DNA of 12,916 bases, taken from assembly GCA_902780985.1 (NCBI GenBank), contig CACZHN010000051.1, forward strand, positions 1 through 12,916. Reading direction: 5' to 3'. Made by a program: the position numbers and the translations under genes. Below the pieces are notes generated by a model that had not been told where the DNA came from, made no database searches, and saw only the letters and a list, made by a program, of their open reading frames with translations. The stretch's first letter is position 1. Each line of letters starts with the position of its first letter. Below, piece after piece: positions 8,301 through 12,916 of the stretch. This DNA comes from an uncultured Lachnospiraceae bacterium. Lineage in GTDB: Bacteria; Bacillota_A; Clostridia; Lachnospirales; Lachnospiraceae.

Positions 8301-9011
8301 CTCATCCATCTCATCATAATATTCATCCGAATAAAGATAAGAACTCTCCGAAAGCTTTACGTATATTTCGGTATATATTTCTTCGTCGAATCCTCCTTTT
8401 GTAAGGTAGATAAATCCGTTAACTATACCGTTTCCGAGAGAGGAGTTGCCTCGCTCGAAGTTGATGTAGAGAACGGAATCGGCGAATCCCACTACCGTAT
8501 ATTCATCGTATTTGAAATGCTCTCTGTTTTCTTTGGGATTTGAGTCGGAGAGTCGCATTGTGTCCCCGATCTTGAATCCGCTGCGGTTGCTGTTATCTAT
8601 GAGAACTTCGTTGTCCGCTGAAGGAAGGCGTCCTTCACGGAGCATGAGTCCGTTTACATTTTCCGTAAGGGAATAGGCTTTAAATACCAGGTCCTTGCCC
8701 TCATTGTCGAGGCACAGGATATCATATTGAAATGCGCCCTCGGCGTACTTCACGTCTCCGCGGGAACGGACTTTTTCCACGTCTTTATCTTCCCATCCGA
8801 GAGTGGATACCAGTTTGTAATCGTAAAGGGATTTCTCGTTATAGAGATTATCGATGGTGTTGATCATGACAGGAGTCGTGACTTTGACGCCGGAAAAGAA
8901 GCCGACTCCCAGTGCTATGATCGCAAAGATCGCAAAGAAACGACCGAAAGATCCCTTGATATCGCGGAATATCGTTTTATTCAGAGATTTTTTACGGGTT
9001 CTGTTTTTCAT
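5331..9011 (-). CDS. FtsX-type ABC transporter permease with giant extracellular coiled coil
   Basis: The permease of an ABC transporter, 1226 residues from the chosen ATG. An in-frame GTG four codons upstream has no spaced ribosome binding site. Residues 23-43 are the first membrane helix, followed by a MacB-like extracellular region to about 245. Residues 282-645 form 52 heptads in register. The first FtsX core has helices near 691-710, 741-764 and 780-806, with the conserved cytoplasmic loop EEQRGQIGTLKALGY. The second core has helices near 858-877, 1095-1117, 1150-1171 and 1191-1208, with the loop ERIREIATIKVLGF. Two FtsX cores in one chain mean one polypeptide can supply both membrane halves. 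The start follows the ATPase stop by 5 bases. Such permeases usually act mechanically or move lipids/peptides rather than import nutrients; the substrate here is unknown. No coding frameshift is seen despite the long repeat. Confidence 0.9.
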   Translation of the reverse strand: MKNRTRKKSLNKTIFRDIKGSFGRFFAIFAIIALGVGFFSGVKVTTPVMINTIDNLYNEKSLYDYKLVSTLGWEDKDVEKVRSRGDVKYAEGAFQYDILCLDNEGKDLVFKAYSLTENVNGLMLREGRLPSADNEVLIDNSNRSGFKIGDTMRLSDSNPKENREHFKYDEYTVVGFADSVLYINFERGNSSLGNGIVNGFIYLTKGGFDEEIYTEIYVKLSESSYLYSDEYYDEMDELRPSWETITDDAAVDRFDRIYSEAEEEIADARETLAEEKADAEKELSDAKKELEDGKAELDDAAVEIEEGEQELADASSKLSSAKRTLDSSKSQLDSAKNTLDSSKEQLDSSKAVLDSSFSQLVESKTQLDAAKTELDNGKTELDNGKAELAAGKAELDKNAAILSSTKTTLENSKAELDAGKTALDQNGTALQNAYAQLTAQENALEQAEQELQAAETMGLLDEETLAAKKAELAAGREALAAARTEYNTGFAQYEAALAQWDEGLAQYNAGLAQYEAGQAQYEEGLAQWQEADVQLKAAEAEWEAGKAQYDAGLAKWEAGKAQYDDGLAQWNSGKDRYDNGLAQYNSGLAKWNSGKAEYNKGLREYNDGVKELEEGKQEYEDGLKEYEDGLKEYEDGVKEFNEKIADAEKEIDDAEAELNDLEKPETFLLERNTNISYSCFESDSAIVGQVARIFPIFFILVAALVCMTTMTRMVEEQRGQIGTLKALGYSNGDIIKKFTVYSGTAALLGCVSGYTVCIFLFPHFIWIAYQMMYINIPLIYSFNWVLAAISLVVSIACSVGTTLVSCRYELGESAASLMRPKAPKPGKRVFLENIPFIWNRMKFLHKVSIRNIFRYKRRFFMMIVGISGCTALLITGYGMKDSVAGFAEAQYDEIQTTDVELTFKNSTGDMAPQDVIDMLNEDSSEYMIIRSAAWDLLYKDSVKGVNLIAPGLSSDTDPAAYTAGGKYTEDISRFFRLADKEGNKLSLPASGEALISISLAARYNIAKGDSITLRDEDMNEIHATVTGIFVNHVYNYVILSPDDLDTDINGAYINYPEGTDIHKVQSRLSDSDNVVYVTVYDDFKTRLTKMMSSLDYIVLIVIISAAGLAFVVLYNLTNINITERIREIATIKVLGFYPGETAQYVFRENIVLTFFGMLVGLVLGILLHRFVMAQIVVDMVYFKQEIRPMSYVYSIVLTFLFTFMVNLVMRRKLEHINMAESLKSVE
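7077..8168 (-). repeat. 52 in-register 21-bp/heptad repeats within the ABC permease
   Basis: Permease residues 282-645 divide into exactly 52 groups of seven with no insertion or deletion. The first 25 (282-456) follow a pattern such as QLDSSKA or ELDNGKA, with Leu at the second position. A four-heptad linker (457-484) begins MGLLDEE. The last 23 (485-645) follow patterns such as QYDAGLA and KWNSGKA, with Tyr or Trp at that position and often Gly at the fifth. At DNA level this is a degenerate 21-bp tandem array. The repeat is the reason long but meaningless open frames appear in the other five frames here. Confidence 0.9.
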
Positions 9012-9016
9012 GTTAA

Positions 9017-9718
9017 TTACCACTCTATATCTGCTATATCTACGCGGTTCGGATTCAGGTATTCCTTTTCGATCCTTCCGCTTTTAACCGTGATTATTCT
9101 GTCTGCCATTGCCGTAAGGGCAGAGTTATGGGTTATGACTATGACTGTGGTTCCGGTTCTGCGGCATGTGTCCTGAAGTATCTGAAGGACCTGCTTACCG
9201 GTGTTGTAGTCAAGAGCTCCCGTAGGTTCGTCGCAGAGAAGAAGCTTCGGGTTCTTGGCAAGCGCACGGGCTATGGCAACACGCTGCTGCTCACCGCCGG
9301 ATAGCTGTGAAGGAAAGTTCTTCATACGTTCCGCCAGACCGACTTCTGTGAGAACATCAGCAGGTGGGAGAGGATCCTTGCAGATCTGTACTGCCAGCTC
9401 TACATTTTCCAGTGCGGTAAGATTCTGCACCAGATTATAGAACTGGAACACGAATCCCACGTCGTACCTGCGATAGGTTGTAAGCTGCTTTTTGTTATAT
9501 GCGGAAATGTCATCCCCGTCTATCAGAACACGGCCGGATGTAAGAGTATCCATTCCGCCCAGAATATTCAGGATAGTGGTCTTGCCCGCACCGGAAGCAC
9601 CTACGATAACGCAGAACTCACCCTTCTCGATGGAAAAGCTTGCGCCGGAAAGAGCGGGGATTTCAACCTCGCCGCTTTTATATATCTTTTTTACATTTTG
9701 AAATTCAACATATGCCAT
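9017..9718 (-). CDS. ABC transporter ATPase, MacB/LolD class
   Basis: A 233-residue ATP-binding subunit. All catalytic motifs are present: Walker A GASGAGKT (40-47), the Q-loop glutamine in FVFQFYNLV (Q92), the signature LSGGEQQ (139-145), Walker [10 protein letters not shown] (159-167, with catalytic Glu 164) and the H-loop histidine (H197 in VITHN). The sequence context ([10 protein letters not shown], then [11 protein letters not shown], and DEPTGALD) is that of the LolD/MacB/FtsE class, which pairs with FtsX-type permeases, in agreement with the gene that follows it by 5 bases. It should power the permease from the cytoplasmic face. An in-frame GTG three codons upstream is part of the ribosome binding site itself (GAGGAG at 9727-9732), so ATG at 9718 is preferred. 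A promoter candidate lies just upstream. Confidence 0.92.
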   Translation of the reverse strand: MAYVEFQNVKKIYKSGEVEIPALSGASFSIEKGEFCVIVGASGAGKTTILNILGGMDTLTSGRVLIDGDDISAYNKKQLTTYRRYDVGFVFQFYNLVQNLTALENVELAVQICKDPLPPADVLTEVGLAERMKNFPSQLSGGEQQRVAIARALAKNPKLLLCDEPTGALDYNTGKQVLQILQDTCRRTGTTVIVITHNSALTAMADRIITVKSGRIEKEYLNPNRVDIADIEW

Positions 9719-9726
9719 AGAAATCA

Positions 9727-9732
9727 CTCCTC
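9727..9732 (-). promoter_or_regulatory. Ribosome binding site that fixes the ATPase start at ATG 9718
   Basis: Read on the minus strand, GAGGAG lies 8 bases before the ATG at 9718-9716. The alternative upstream GTG shares its first base with this site and so could not use it. This decides between the 236- and 233-residue versions of the ATPase. Confidence 0.75.
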
Positions 9733-9757
9733 GTGTGTTAATGATACCTCACATTTA

Positions 9758-9786
9758 ATTTTACCGAATATATAGGAACTTCGCAA
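9758..9786 (-). promoter_or_regulatory. Candidate sigma-A-type promoter of the ABC operon
   Basis: On the minus strand, TTGCGA (9786-9781) and TAAAAT (9763-9758) are separated by 17 bases, the ideal spacing. The -10 box matches the consensus at 5 of 6 positions and the -35 box at 4 of 6. Transcription would begin near 9751, leaving a leader of about 30 bases before the ATPase ATG. The -35 box and the spacer lie inside the outer arm of palindromic element 1. No transcript data are available, so this is a prediction from sequence only. Confidence 0.45.
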
Positions 9787-9926
9787 GAGTTAACATAAAG
9801 TAAAATCGAATACGACAAGTCAAGGTAATCCCTTCGAGATCACACAATATAATGGTGACTCGAAGGGATTCCTTGCCTTGTCTCACGATATAGTCATATG
9901 TTGAACTATATGCGAAGTTCTATATA
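9769..9926. repeat. Palindromic element 1 (long imperfect inverted repeat, 158 bp)
   Basis: The left arm (9769-9838) and right arm (9859-9926) are reverse complements over about 70 positions, roughly three quarters identical by hand alignment. The strongest blocks are the outer TATATAG plus AACTTCGCA (the left arm has one extra G between them), a middle AACATA, and the inner GACAAG, CAAGG and AATCCCTTCGAG. The inner part (9814-9838 with 9859-9882) pairs with only one bulge and one mismatch. The tip continues as TCAC pairing with GTGA across an 11-nt loop, ACAATATAATG. Either strand could fold into one long hairpin. It overlaps the promoter candidate of the ABC operon. It could be a MITE- or REP-like palindromic unit, a structured RNA or a terminator against readthrough from the oxidoreductase operon. 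Confidence 0.8.
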
Positions 9927-9970
9927 CACTGTGCGAAGCTATATGCGAAGTGCTATTGAAGCAACTATAA
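9903..9970. repeat. Degenerate short repeats built on TGCGAAG and CTATAT
   Basis: TGCGAAG occurs at 9911-9917, 9932-9938 and 9944-9950. Each copy is followed within a few bases by CTATAT or a variant (TTCTATATA, CTATAT, TGCTATTG), and a fourth related unit, GAAGCAACTATAA, is at 9958-9970. The 13-mer CTATATGCGAAGT is present twice exactly (9906-9918 and 9939-9951). An inverted copy, TATATAG then GAACTTCGCA, forms the left end of element 1 at 9769-9785. Spacing is irregular, so this is not a CRISPR array. Confidence 0.7.
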
Positions 9971-10090
9971 TCTATGAGCTGTCATGATACAGACGTATTG
10001 ACGGAAAGCCCCCGAGTCACCATTTAATTGTGTGATCTCGGGGGCTTTCTGTCGGTACGTCGTACCATTTTAGTCTATATATAGTTGCTT
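9959..10090. repeat. Palindromic element 2 (imperfect inverted repeat, 132 bp)
   Basis: The outer arms are a perfect 11-bp inverted repeat: AAGCAACTATA at 9959-9969 and its complement at 10080-10090. The inner arms pair strongly: GAC, one variable base, then GAAAGCCCCCGAG on the left (10000-10016) and its complement on the right (10037-10053). The middle is less conserved, but GACGTA and ATG-TAC blocks still match. The tip has the same bulge and loop design as element 1, read on the opposite strand. The right end uses the last two bases of the TAA stop complement of the beta-subunit gene, so the element begins exactly where coding ends. Confidence 0.75.
10000..10053 (-). terminator. Probable terminator hairpin of the oxidoreductase operon (inner part of element 2)
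   Basis: A GC-rich stem (AAAGCCCCCGAG pairing with CTCGGGGGCTTT) closes an 11-nt loop about 36 bases after the beta-subunit stop. There is a single bulged base and one mismatch. The run of T after the stem is short (CTTTCCGTC on the minus strand, CTTTCTGTC on the plus strand), so it fits an intrinsic terminator only moderately well. It is nearly symmetric and could act in both directions. The same hairpin is better explained as part of a repeated element that also serves as a terminator. Confidence 0.5.
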
Positions 10091-11030
10091 ATGCATTTTC
10101 ACACTTAGCGAGCAGTTCTTCCCAACGGCGGTCAACCTCTGCCTGGAACTCTGCGATAAGCTCTTCATTTCCCTTCTTGAAGAGGTGCTTGAAGCGTCCC
10201 TGTGGCTTAAGGAAATCTTCAAGCGGAAGCTTGTTCTTCGGCTTATAGCTGAGAATCCACTTTCCGTCGATTACCTCGAAAAGAGGCCAGTAGCATGTAT
10301 CTACTGCAAGCTTGCAGATCTTAACCATATCAGCTGCATCAAAGCGCCATCCTCTTGGACATGGAGCCATGATGTTAAGGAATGCAGGTCCCGGTGTGTA
10401 GATAGCCTTTTCGGACTTCTCATACAGATCCTTCATACCGAGAAGGAATGTTGACTGACCAACATAAGGAATGTTGTGTGCTGCCATGATAGCTGCAAGA
10501 TCCTTACGTGACTGCATCTTACCGTTTGACTGGCTTCCTACAGGTGTTGTAGTTGTATCTGCGAATCTAGGTGTTGCTGATGATCTCTGGATACCTGTGT
10601 TCATGTATGCACCGTTATCGTAGCATACGTAAACCATATCGTGACCACGCTCCATAGCACCTGAAAGTGACTGGAAACCGATATCATATGTACCACCGTC
10701 ACCACCGAATGTGATGAACTTGTAGTCTACATCCTCATCGATTCTGCCGCGCTTCTTAAGTGCATTGTATGCAGTCTCAACTCCCGAAAGAGTAGCGCCT
10801 GCACAAGCGAAAGCGTTATGTATGTAGCTGTCTTCGTATGCTGTGTAAGGATACATGAAAGTTGAAACTTCAAGACATCCCGTTGCATTTCCGATAACAG
10901 CCTTATCGTCTTCTTTAAGAGCTCTGAGGACTGTTCTTGCTGCGATGGCAGCACCGCATCCTGCACAGAGTCTGTGTCCCGGAGTAAGACGCTCCGGCTT
11001 ATTCATTACTTCTTTAAGATTATATGCCAT
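10089..11030 (-). CDS. porB: Pyruvate:ferredoxin oxidoreductase-type beta subunit (TPP-binding)
   Basis: The 313-residue catalytic subunit that binds thiamine diphosphate and the proximal 4Fe-4S cluster. The N-terminus has GHRLCAGCGA with C22 and C25; C52 (NATGCLEVS) and C224 (APCPRGW) supply the other two expected cluster ligands. The TPP/magnesium motif is GGDGGTYDIG (109-118) ending in DNG at 138-140. The sequence around it (GAYMNTGIQRSSATP) is the hallmark of PorB-type subunits. With the alpha subunit it converts pyruvate and CoA to acetyl-CoA and CO2 and passes electrons via the delta subunit to ferredoxin. A related 2-oxoacid cannot be excluded by eye. The start ATG is preceded by AGGAGG that overlaps the alpha-subunit stop. 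It is the last gene of the operon, and its stop touches palindromic element 2. Confidence 0.9.
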   Translation of the reverse strand: MAYNLKEVMNKPERLTPGHRLCAGCGAAIAARTVLRALKEDDKAVIGNATGCLEVSTFMYPYTAYEDSYIHNAFACAGATLSGVETAYNALKKRGRIDEDVDYKFITFGGDGGTYDIGFQSLSGAMERGHDMVYVCYDNGAYMNTGIQRSSATPRFADTTTTPVGSQSNGKMQSRKDLAAIMAAHNIPYVGQSTFLLGMKDLYEKSEKAIYTPGPAFLNIMAPCPRGWRFDAADMVKICKLAVDTCYWPLFEVIDGKWILSYKPKNKLPLEDFLKPQGRFKHLFKKGNEELIAEFQAEVDRRWEELLAKCENA

Positions 11031-11045
11031 TTCGTCCGAACCTCC

Positions 11046-12230
11046 TTACTTTCTGAGACCTAAGTACTGGAACTGTGCCGGTGTCTTAGCACCTGAAGCA
11101 AGATCAGCAAGGTCGCTATAAATTGTCTCTGCTTCTTCAACTGTGTAGTCACGTCCGCCGAGACCATAGTAGTAGTTAAGTACAGGAACGTTAAGACCTG
11201 CATCGTACATAGCAGCCTTAAGTTCGGAACCTACAGGACCGTTCATTGTTGAGTAGTTCTCAGCTCTGTCCATAACCGCAACAGCCTTGCAGTTCTTAAG
11301 AGCTTCGGCAAGTTCTTCACCGGGGAATGGACGAAGAACACGGATCTTGATCATACCTGCCTTAATTCCCTTAGCACGAAGATCATCTACTGCATCCTTT
11401 GTTGTACCTGCAGCAGAACCCATGATAACGATAGCGTACTCGGCATCTTCCATCTTGTACTCTTCGAAGAGACCGTACTTACGTCCGGAAATCTTTTCGA
11501 ACTCTGCACATACATCGAGGATAACCTTCTTTGCACGTCTCATAGCTTCAACCTGGTTGAACTTTGTTTCCATATAGAAAGGAGAATTTGCATAAGGACC
11601 TACAGCGTAAGGCATATCCTTGTTGAGAAGGAAGTTGTCCGGCTTATAAGTACCTACGAAATCTCTTACTGTTGAAGTATCGATTGTCTCAATGTTCATA
11701 ACAGCGTGGCTTGTGATGAAACCGTCGTAGCAGACCATCATAGGAAGCATTACGTCAGGATGCTCTGTTACTCTGTATGACATGATGAAGTTATCATAAG
11801 CTTCCTGGTTTGTCTCAGCGAAAACCTGCATCCAGCCTGAATCTCTTGCACCCATTGCATCACTGTGATCGCAGTTGATGTTAAGAGGTCCTGTAAGAGC
11901 ACGGTTTACAAGACAAAGAACTATAGGAAGTCTGAATGATGAAGCTACATAAAGCTCTTCCCACATAAATGCGAGACCTGCTGATGAAGTAGCTGTAAGA
12001 GCTCTTGCACCTGCTGCGGAAGCACCGATTGTTGCACTCATTGAGCTGTGCTCTGACTCAACAGGAATAAACTCTGTATCTATATCTCCGTTTGAAATAT
12101 ATGTTGATACGATCTGAGGAAGCTCTGTTGATGGTGTGATAGGAAATGCAGGCATTACGTCAGGGTTAACCTGCTTTATAGCCAGTGCAACTGCCTCGTT
12201 ACCTGACATTCTGTCTCTCTTTGATGACAT
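11046..12230 (-). CDS. porA: Pyruvate:ferredoxin oxidoreductase-type alpha subunit
   Basis: A 394-residue alpha subunit covering the pyrimidine-binding domain and the transketolase C-terminal-like domain. Recognisable motifs are GNEAVALA (10-17), FPITPST (29-35, the substrate/TPP site loop), PVESEHSSMS (56-65, with the glutamate expected to contact the TPP pyrimidine), TSSAGLAFMWE (81-91) and CDHSDAMGARDSGWMQ (120-135), the last being typical of PorA. The segment YAIVIMGSAAGTTKDAVDDL begins domain II, and RPFPGEELAEAL is also family-typical. Length is normal for the separate alpha chain of four-subunit enzymes. The ATG follows AAGGAGGG that is encoded by the last codons (K-E-G) of the delta gene, with one base between the delta stop and this ATG, so the genes are probably translationally coupled. 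Confidence 0.92.
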   Translation of the reverse strand: MSSKRDRMSGNEAVALAIKQVNPDVMPAFPITPSTELPQIVSTYISNGDIDTEFIPVESEHSSMSATIGASAAGARALTATSSAGLAFMWEELYVASSFRLPIVLCLVNRALTGPLNINCDHSDAMGARDSGWMQVFAETNQEAYDNFIMSYRVTEHPDVMLPMMVCYDGFITSHAVMNIETIDTSTVRDFVGTYKPDNFLLNKDMPYAVGPYANSPFYMETKFNQVEAMRRAKKVILDVCAEFEKISGRKYGLFEEYKMEDAEYAIVIMGSAAGTTKDAVDDLRAKGIKAGMIKIRVLRPFPGEELAEALKNCKAVAVMDRAENYSTMNGPVGSELKAAMYDAGLNVPVLNYYYGLGGRDYTVEEAETIYSDLADLASGAKTPAQFQYLGLRK

Positions 12231-12231
12231 A

Positions 12232-12546
12232 TTACAGACCCTCCTTCATTGTTATTGCACCGAAGTTGCAGGCACCTACACAGATACCGCATCCCTTGCA
12301 GTGATCAAGATCGAAGTCAAGACGCTTTCCGTCCTCTACAGGAATTGAACTGTCCGGACACATAGGTGCACACATAAGGCACTGATTGCACTTATCCCAG
12401 TCAATAACAGGAGTTGATGTACGCCATTCACCTGTCTTGAAGTTTCTGGCACCGCCACCGCCGGCAACAGCGTTACCCGGTGTCATGCTTGTATAAGGTG
12501 CAGTTTCGGTAACTGCGAATATATCTGTCTTTACATTATTAGCCAT
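12232..12546 (-). CDS. porD: Pyruvate:ferredoxin oxidoreductase-type delta subunit (2x 4Fe-4S ferredoxin-like)
   Basis: A 104-residue ferredoxin-like electron-transfer subunit. Two cluster motifs are complete: C53-x2-C56-x2-C59-x3-C63-P and C83-x2-C86-x2-C89-x3-C93. The last is followed by Asn instead of the usual Pro, which is mildly unusual. The N-terminal 45 residues contain a glycine-rich turn (AVAGGGGARNFKTGEWRTSTP), and TGEWRTxxP is a recurring feature of PorD chains. It should carry electrons from the beta-subunit cluster to soluble ferredoxin. The ATG is preceded by a perfect AGGAGGT with 8 bases of spacing, located inside the last codons of the gamma gene; one base separates the gamma stop from this start. 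Confidence 0.92.
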   Translation of the reverse strand: MANNVKTDIFAVTETAPYTSMTPGNAVAGGGGARNFKTGEWRTSTPVIDWDKCNQCLMCAPMCPDSSIPVEDGKRLDFDLDHCKGCGICVGACNFGAITMKEGL

Positions 12547-12547
12547 A

Positions 12548-12916
12548 TTATTTTACCTCCTGAAAAGCGCGCTCAAGAGCAGCCATGTTACCGTCGATAA
12601 CTTCAGGCTTCTTAGCGAATTTGTGCTGGTATGAGGTACGCATCTGCTCAAGGAAATCCTGCTGTGACATGATTCCCGTTACCTTTACAACAGCTGCGAG
12701 CATAGGTGAGTTAGGGAAATACTTTCCAAGTGTTTCCATGGAAATGGTACGAGCATCAATTGTATAAACCTTTCCCTCATATCCTTTAAGAAGAGGAATG
12801 ATATCTTCCTTGTTCTTATCGGTATTGATAATGATACCGCCTTCAGGAGACAGACCCTTAGTCACGTCTACTGTATGAAGCAGAGTTTCATCAACTACTA
12901 CTACATATTCAGGATT
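12548..12916 (-). CDS. porC: Pyruvate:ferredoxin oxidoreductase-type gamma subunit (partial, 5' end off the window)
   Basis: The C-terminal 122 residues of the gamma subunit (called PorC or PorG in different organisms). The open frame runs to the right edge without a start. The first visible residues, NPEYVVVVDETLLHTVDVTKGL, belong to the gene, so an internal GTG at 12865 is not the start. Typical features are the 'VVVVDETLL' strand-turn, GLSPEGGIIINT, and the segment with MLAAVVKVTGIMSQQDFLEQM near the C-terminus. Gamma subunits stabilise the complex and correspond to one domain of single-chain pyruvate:ferredoxin oxidoreductases. It is the most upstream oxidoreductase gene seen; the operon promoter lies outside the window. 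Confidence 0.88.
   Translation of the reverse strand, partial: NPEYVVVVDETLLHTVDVTKGLSPEGGIIINTDKNKEDIIPLLKGYEGKVYTIDARTISMETLGKYFPNSPMLAAVVKVTGIMSQQDFLEQMRTSYQHKFAKKPEVIDGNMAALERAFQEVK

Larger units (their letters stand above)
9719..10088. other. Repeat-rich intergenic region between the ABC and oxidoreductase operons
   Basis: These 370 bases hold no convincing gene on either strand. From left to right they contain the leader and promoter candidate of the ABC operon, palindromic element 1, a cluster of short degenerate repeats and palindromic element 2, which runs into the stop codon of the beta-subunit gene. Almost all of the region is accounted for by these structures. Confidence 0.8.

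Noticed and set aside
7406..8319. Several long open frames on both strands inside the permease gene (for example 7795-8319 plus and 7406-8074 minus).
   Set aside because: They arise because a 21-bp repeat keeps the same codon pattern in every frame. Their products are low-complexity and have no domain or ribosome binding site.
9009..9023. GTG at 9023 as the permease start.
   Set aside because: It lies inside the last codons of the ATPase gene with no spaced ribosome binding site. The ATG at 9011 has a GAGTGG sequence 8 bases upstream and gives normal spacing.
9848..9853. TATAAT in the loop of element 1 looks like a perfect -10 promoter box on the plus strand.
   Set aside because: No -35-like sequence lies 16-18 bases upstream (GTAATC there) and no gene follows on that strand. 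It is explained by the conserved loop.
9901..9928. TTGAAC with TATACA 16 bases later could be a plus-strand promoter.
   Set aside because: No plus-strand gene lies downstream before the opposite-strand porB gene, and both boxes fall in the repeat cluster, so chance is likely.
9903..9970. The repeated TGCGAAG units could be a small CRISPR array.
   Set aside because: Spacing is irregular (21 and 12 bases between starts), units are too short and degenerate, and no cas genes are present.
12548..12865. GTG at 12865 as the start of a 105-residue gamma protein.
   Set aside because: Seventeen more in-frame codons to the window edge encode family-typical gamma sequence, so the gene simply continues off the window.

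Overview
The window reads like a low-to-mid GC, anaerobic Gram-positive of the Clostridia, most likely a Lachnospiraceae member. The evidence is strong AGGAGG-type ribosome binding sites, tightly packed operons, a ferredoxin-linked 2-oxoacid oxidoreductase, and a giant FtsX-type ABC permease of a kind familiar in Firmicutes. The genus call is inference; no rRNA or other marker is present.

Layout. (1) Positions 1-5351, plus strand: a tightly spaced operon. It holds the 3' end of an unidentified gene (possibly a HAD-type phosphatase), a DUF4139 protein with a C-terminal zinc ribbon, a NUDIX hydrolase starting at TTG, a DUF2339 polytopic membrane protein with a coiled-coil/Pro-Gln N-terminus, and a class I SAM-dependent methyltransferase. 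(2) Positions 5331-9718, minus strand: a two-gene ABC transporter, ATPase then permease. The permease carries 52 heptads in unbroken register in its predicted extracellular arm. The permease and methyltransferase genes converge and overlap by 21 bp at their 3' ends. (3) Positions 9719-10088: a 370-bp intergenic region packed with palindromes and repeats. (4) Positions 10089-12916, minus strand: a four-subunit pyruvate:ferredoxin oxidoreductase-type operon in the order gamma (partial), delta, alpha, beta. Each junction has a Shine-Dalgarno site inside the end of the preceding gene.

The most unusual part is the intergenic region. It contains two long imperfect palindromes (9769-9926 and 9959-10090) in opposite orientation. 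They share an almost identical apex: the same stem tip, the same single-base bulge and nearly the same 11-nt loop. Their lower stems differ in sequence yet still pair. That pattern suggests a structured RNA, a protein-bound hairpin family or a small palindromic mobile element. Element 2 runs into the stop codon of the beta-subunit gene and probably also terminates that operon. Element 1 overlaps the best promoter candidate of the ABC operon. Between and within them is a degenerate repeat built on TGCGAAG and CTATAT.

The oxidoreductase operon is core energy metabolism: pyruvate to acetyl-CoA plus CO2 with reduced ferredoxin. The ABC transporter and the plus-strand operon are envelope or housekeeping genes whose substrates cannot be read from the sequence. 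No tRNA, rRNA, CRISPR array, transposase or prophage gene was seen.
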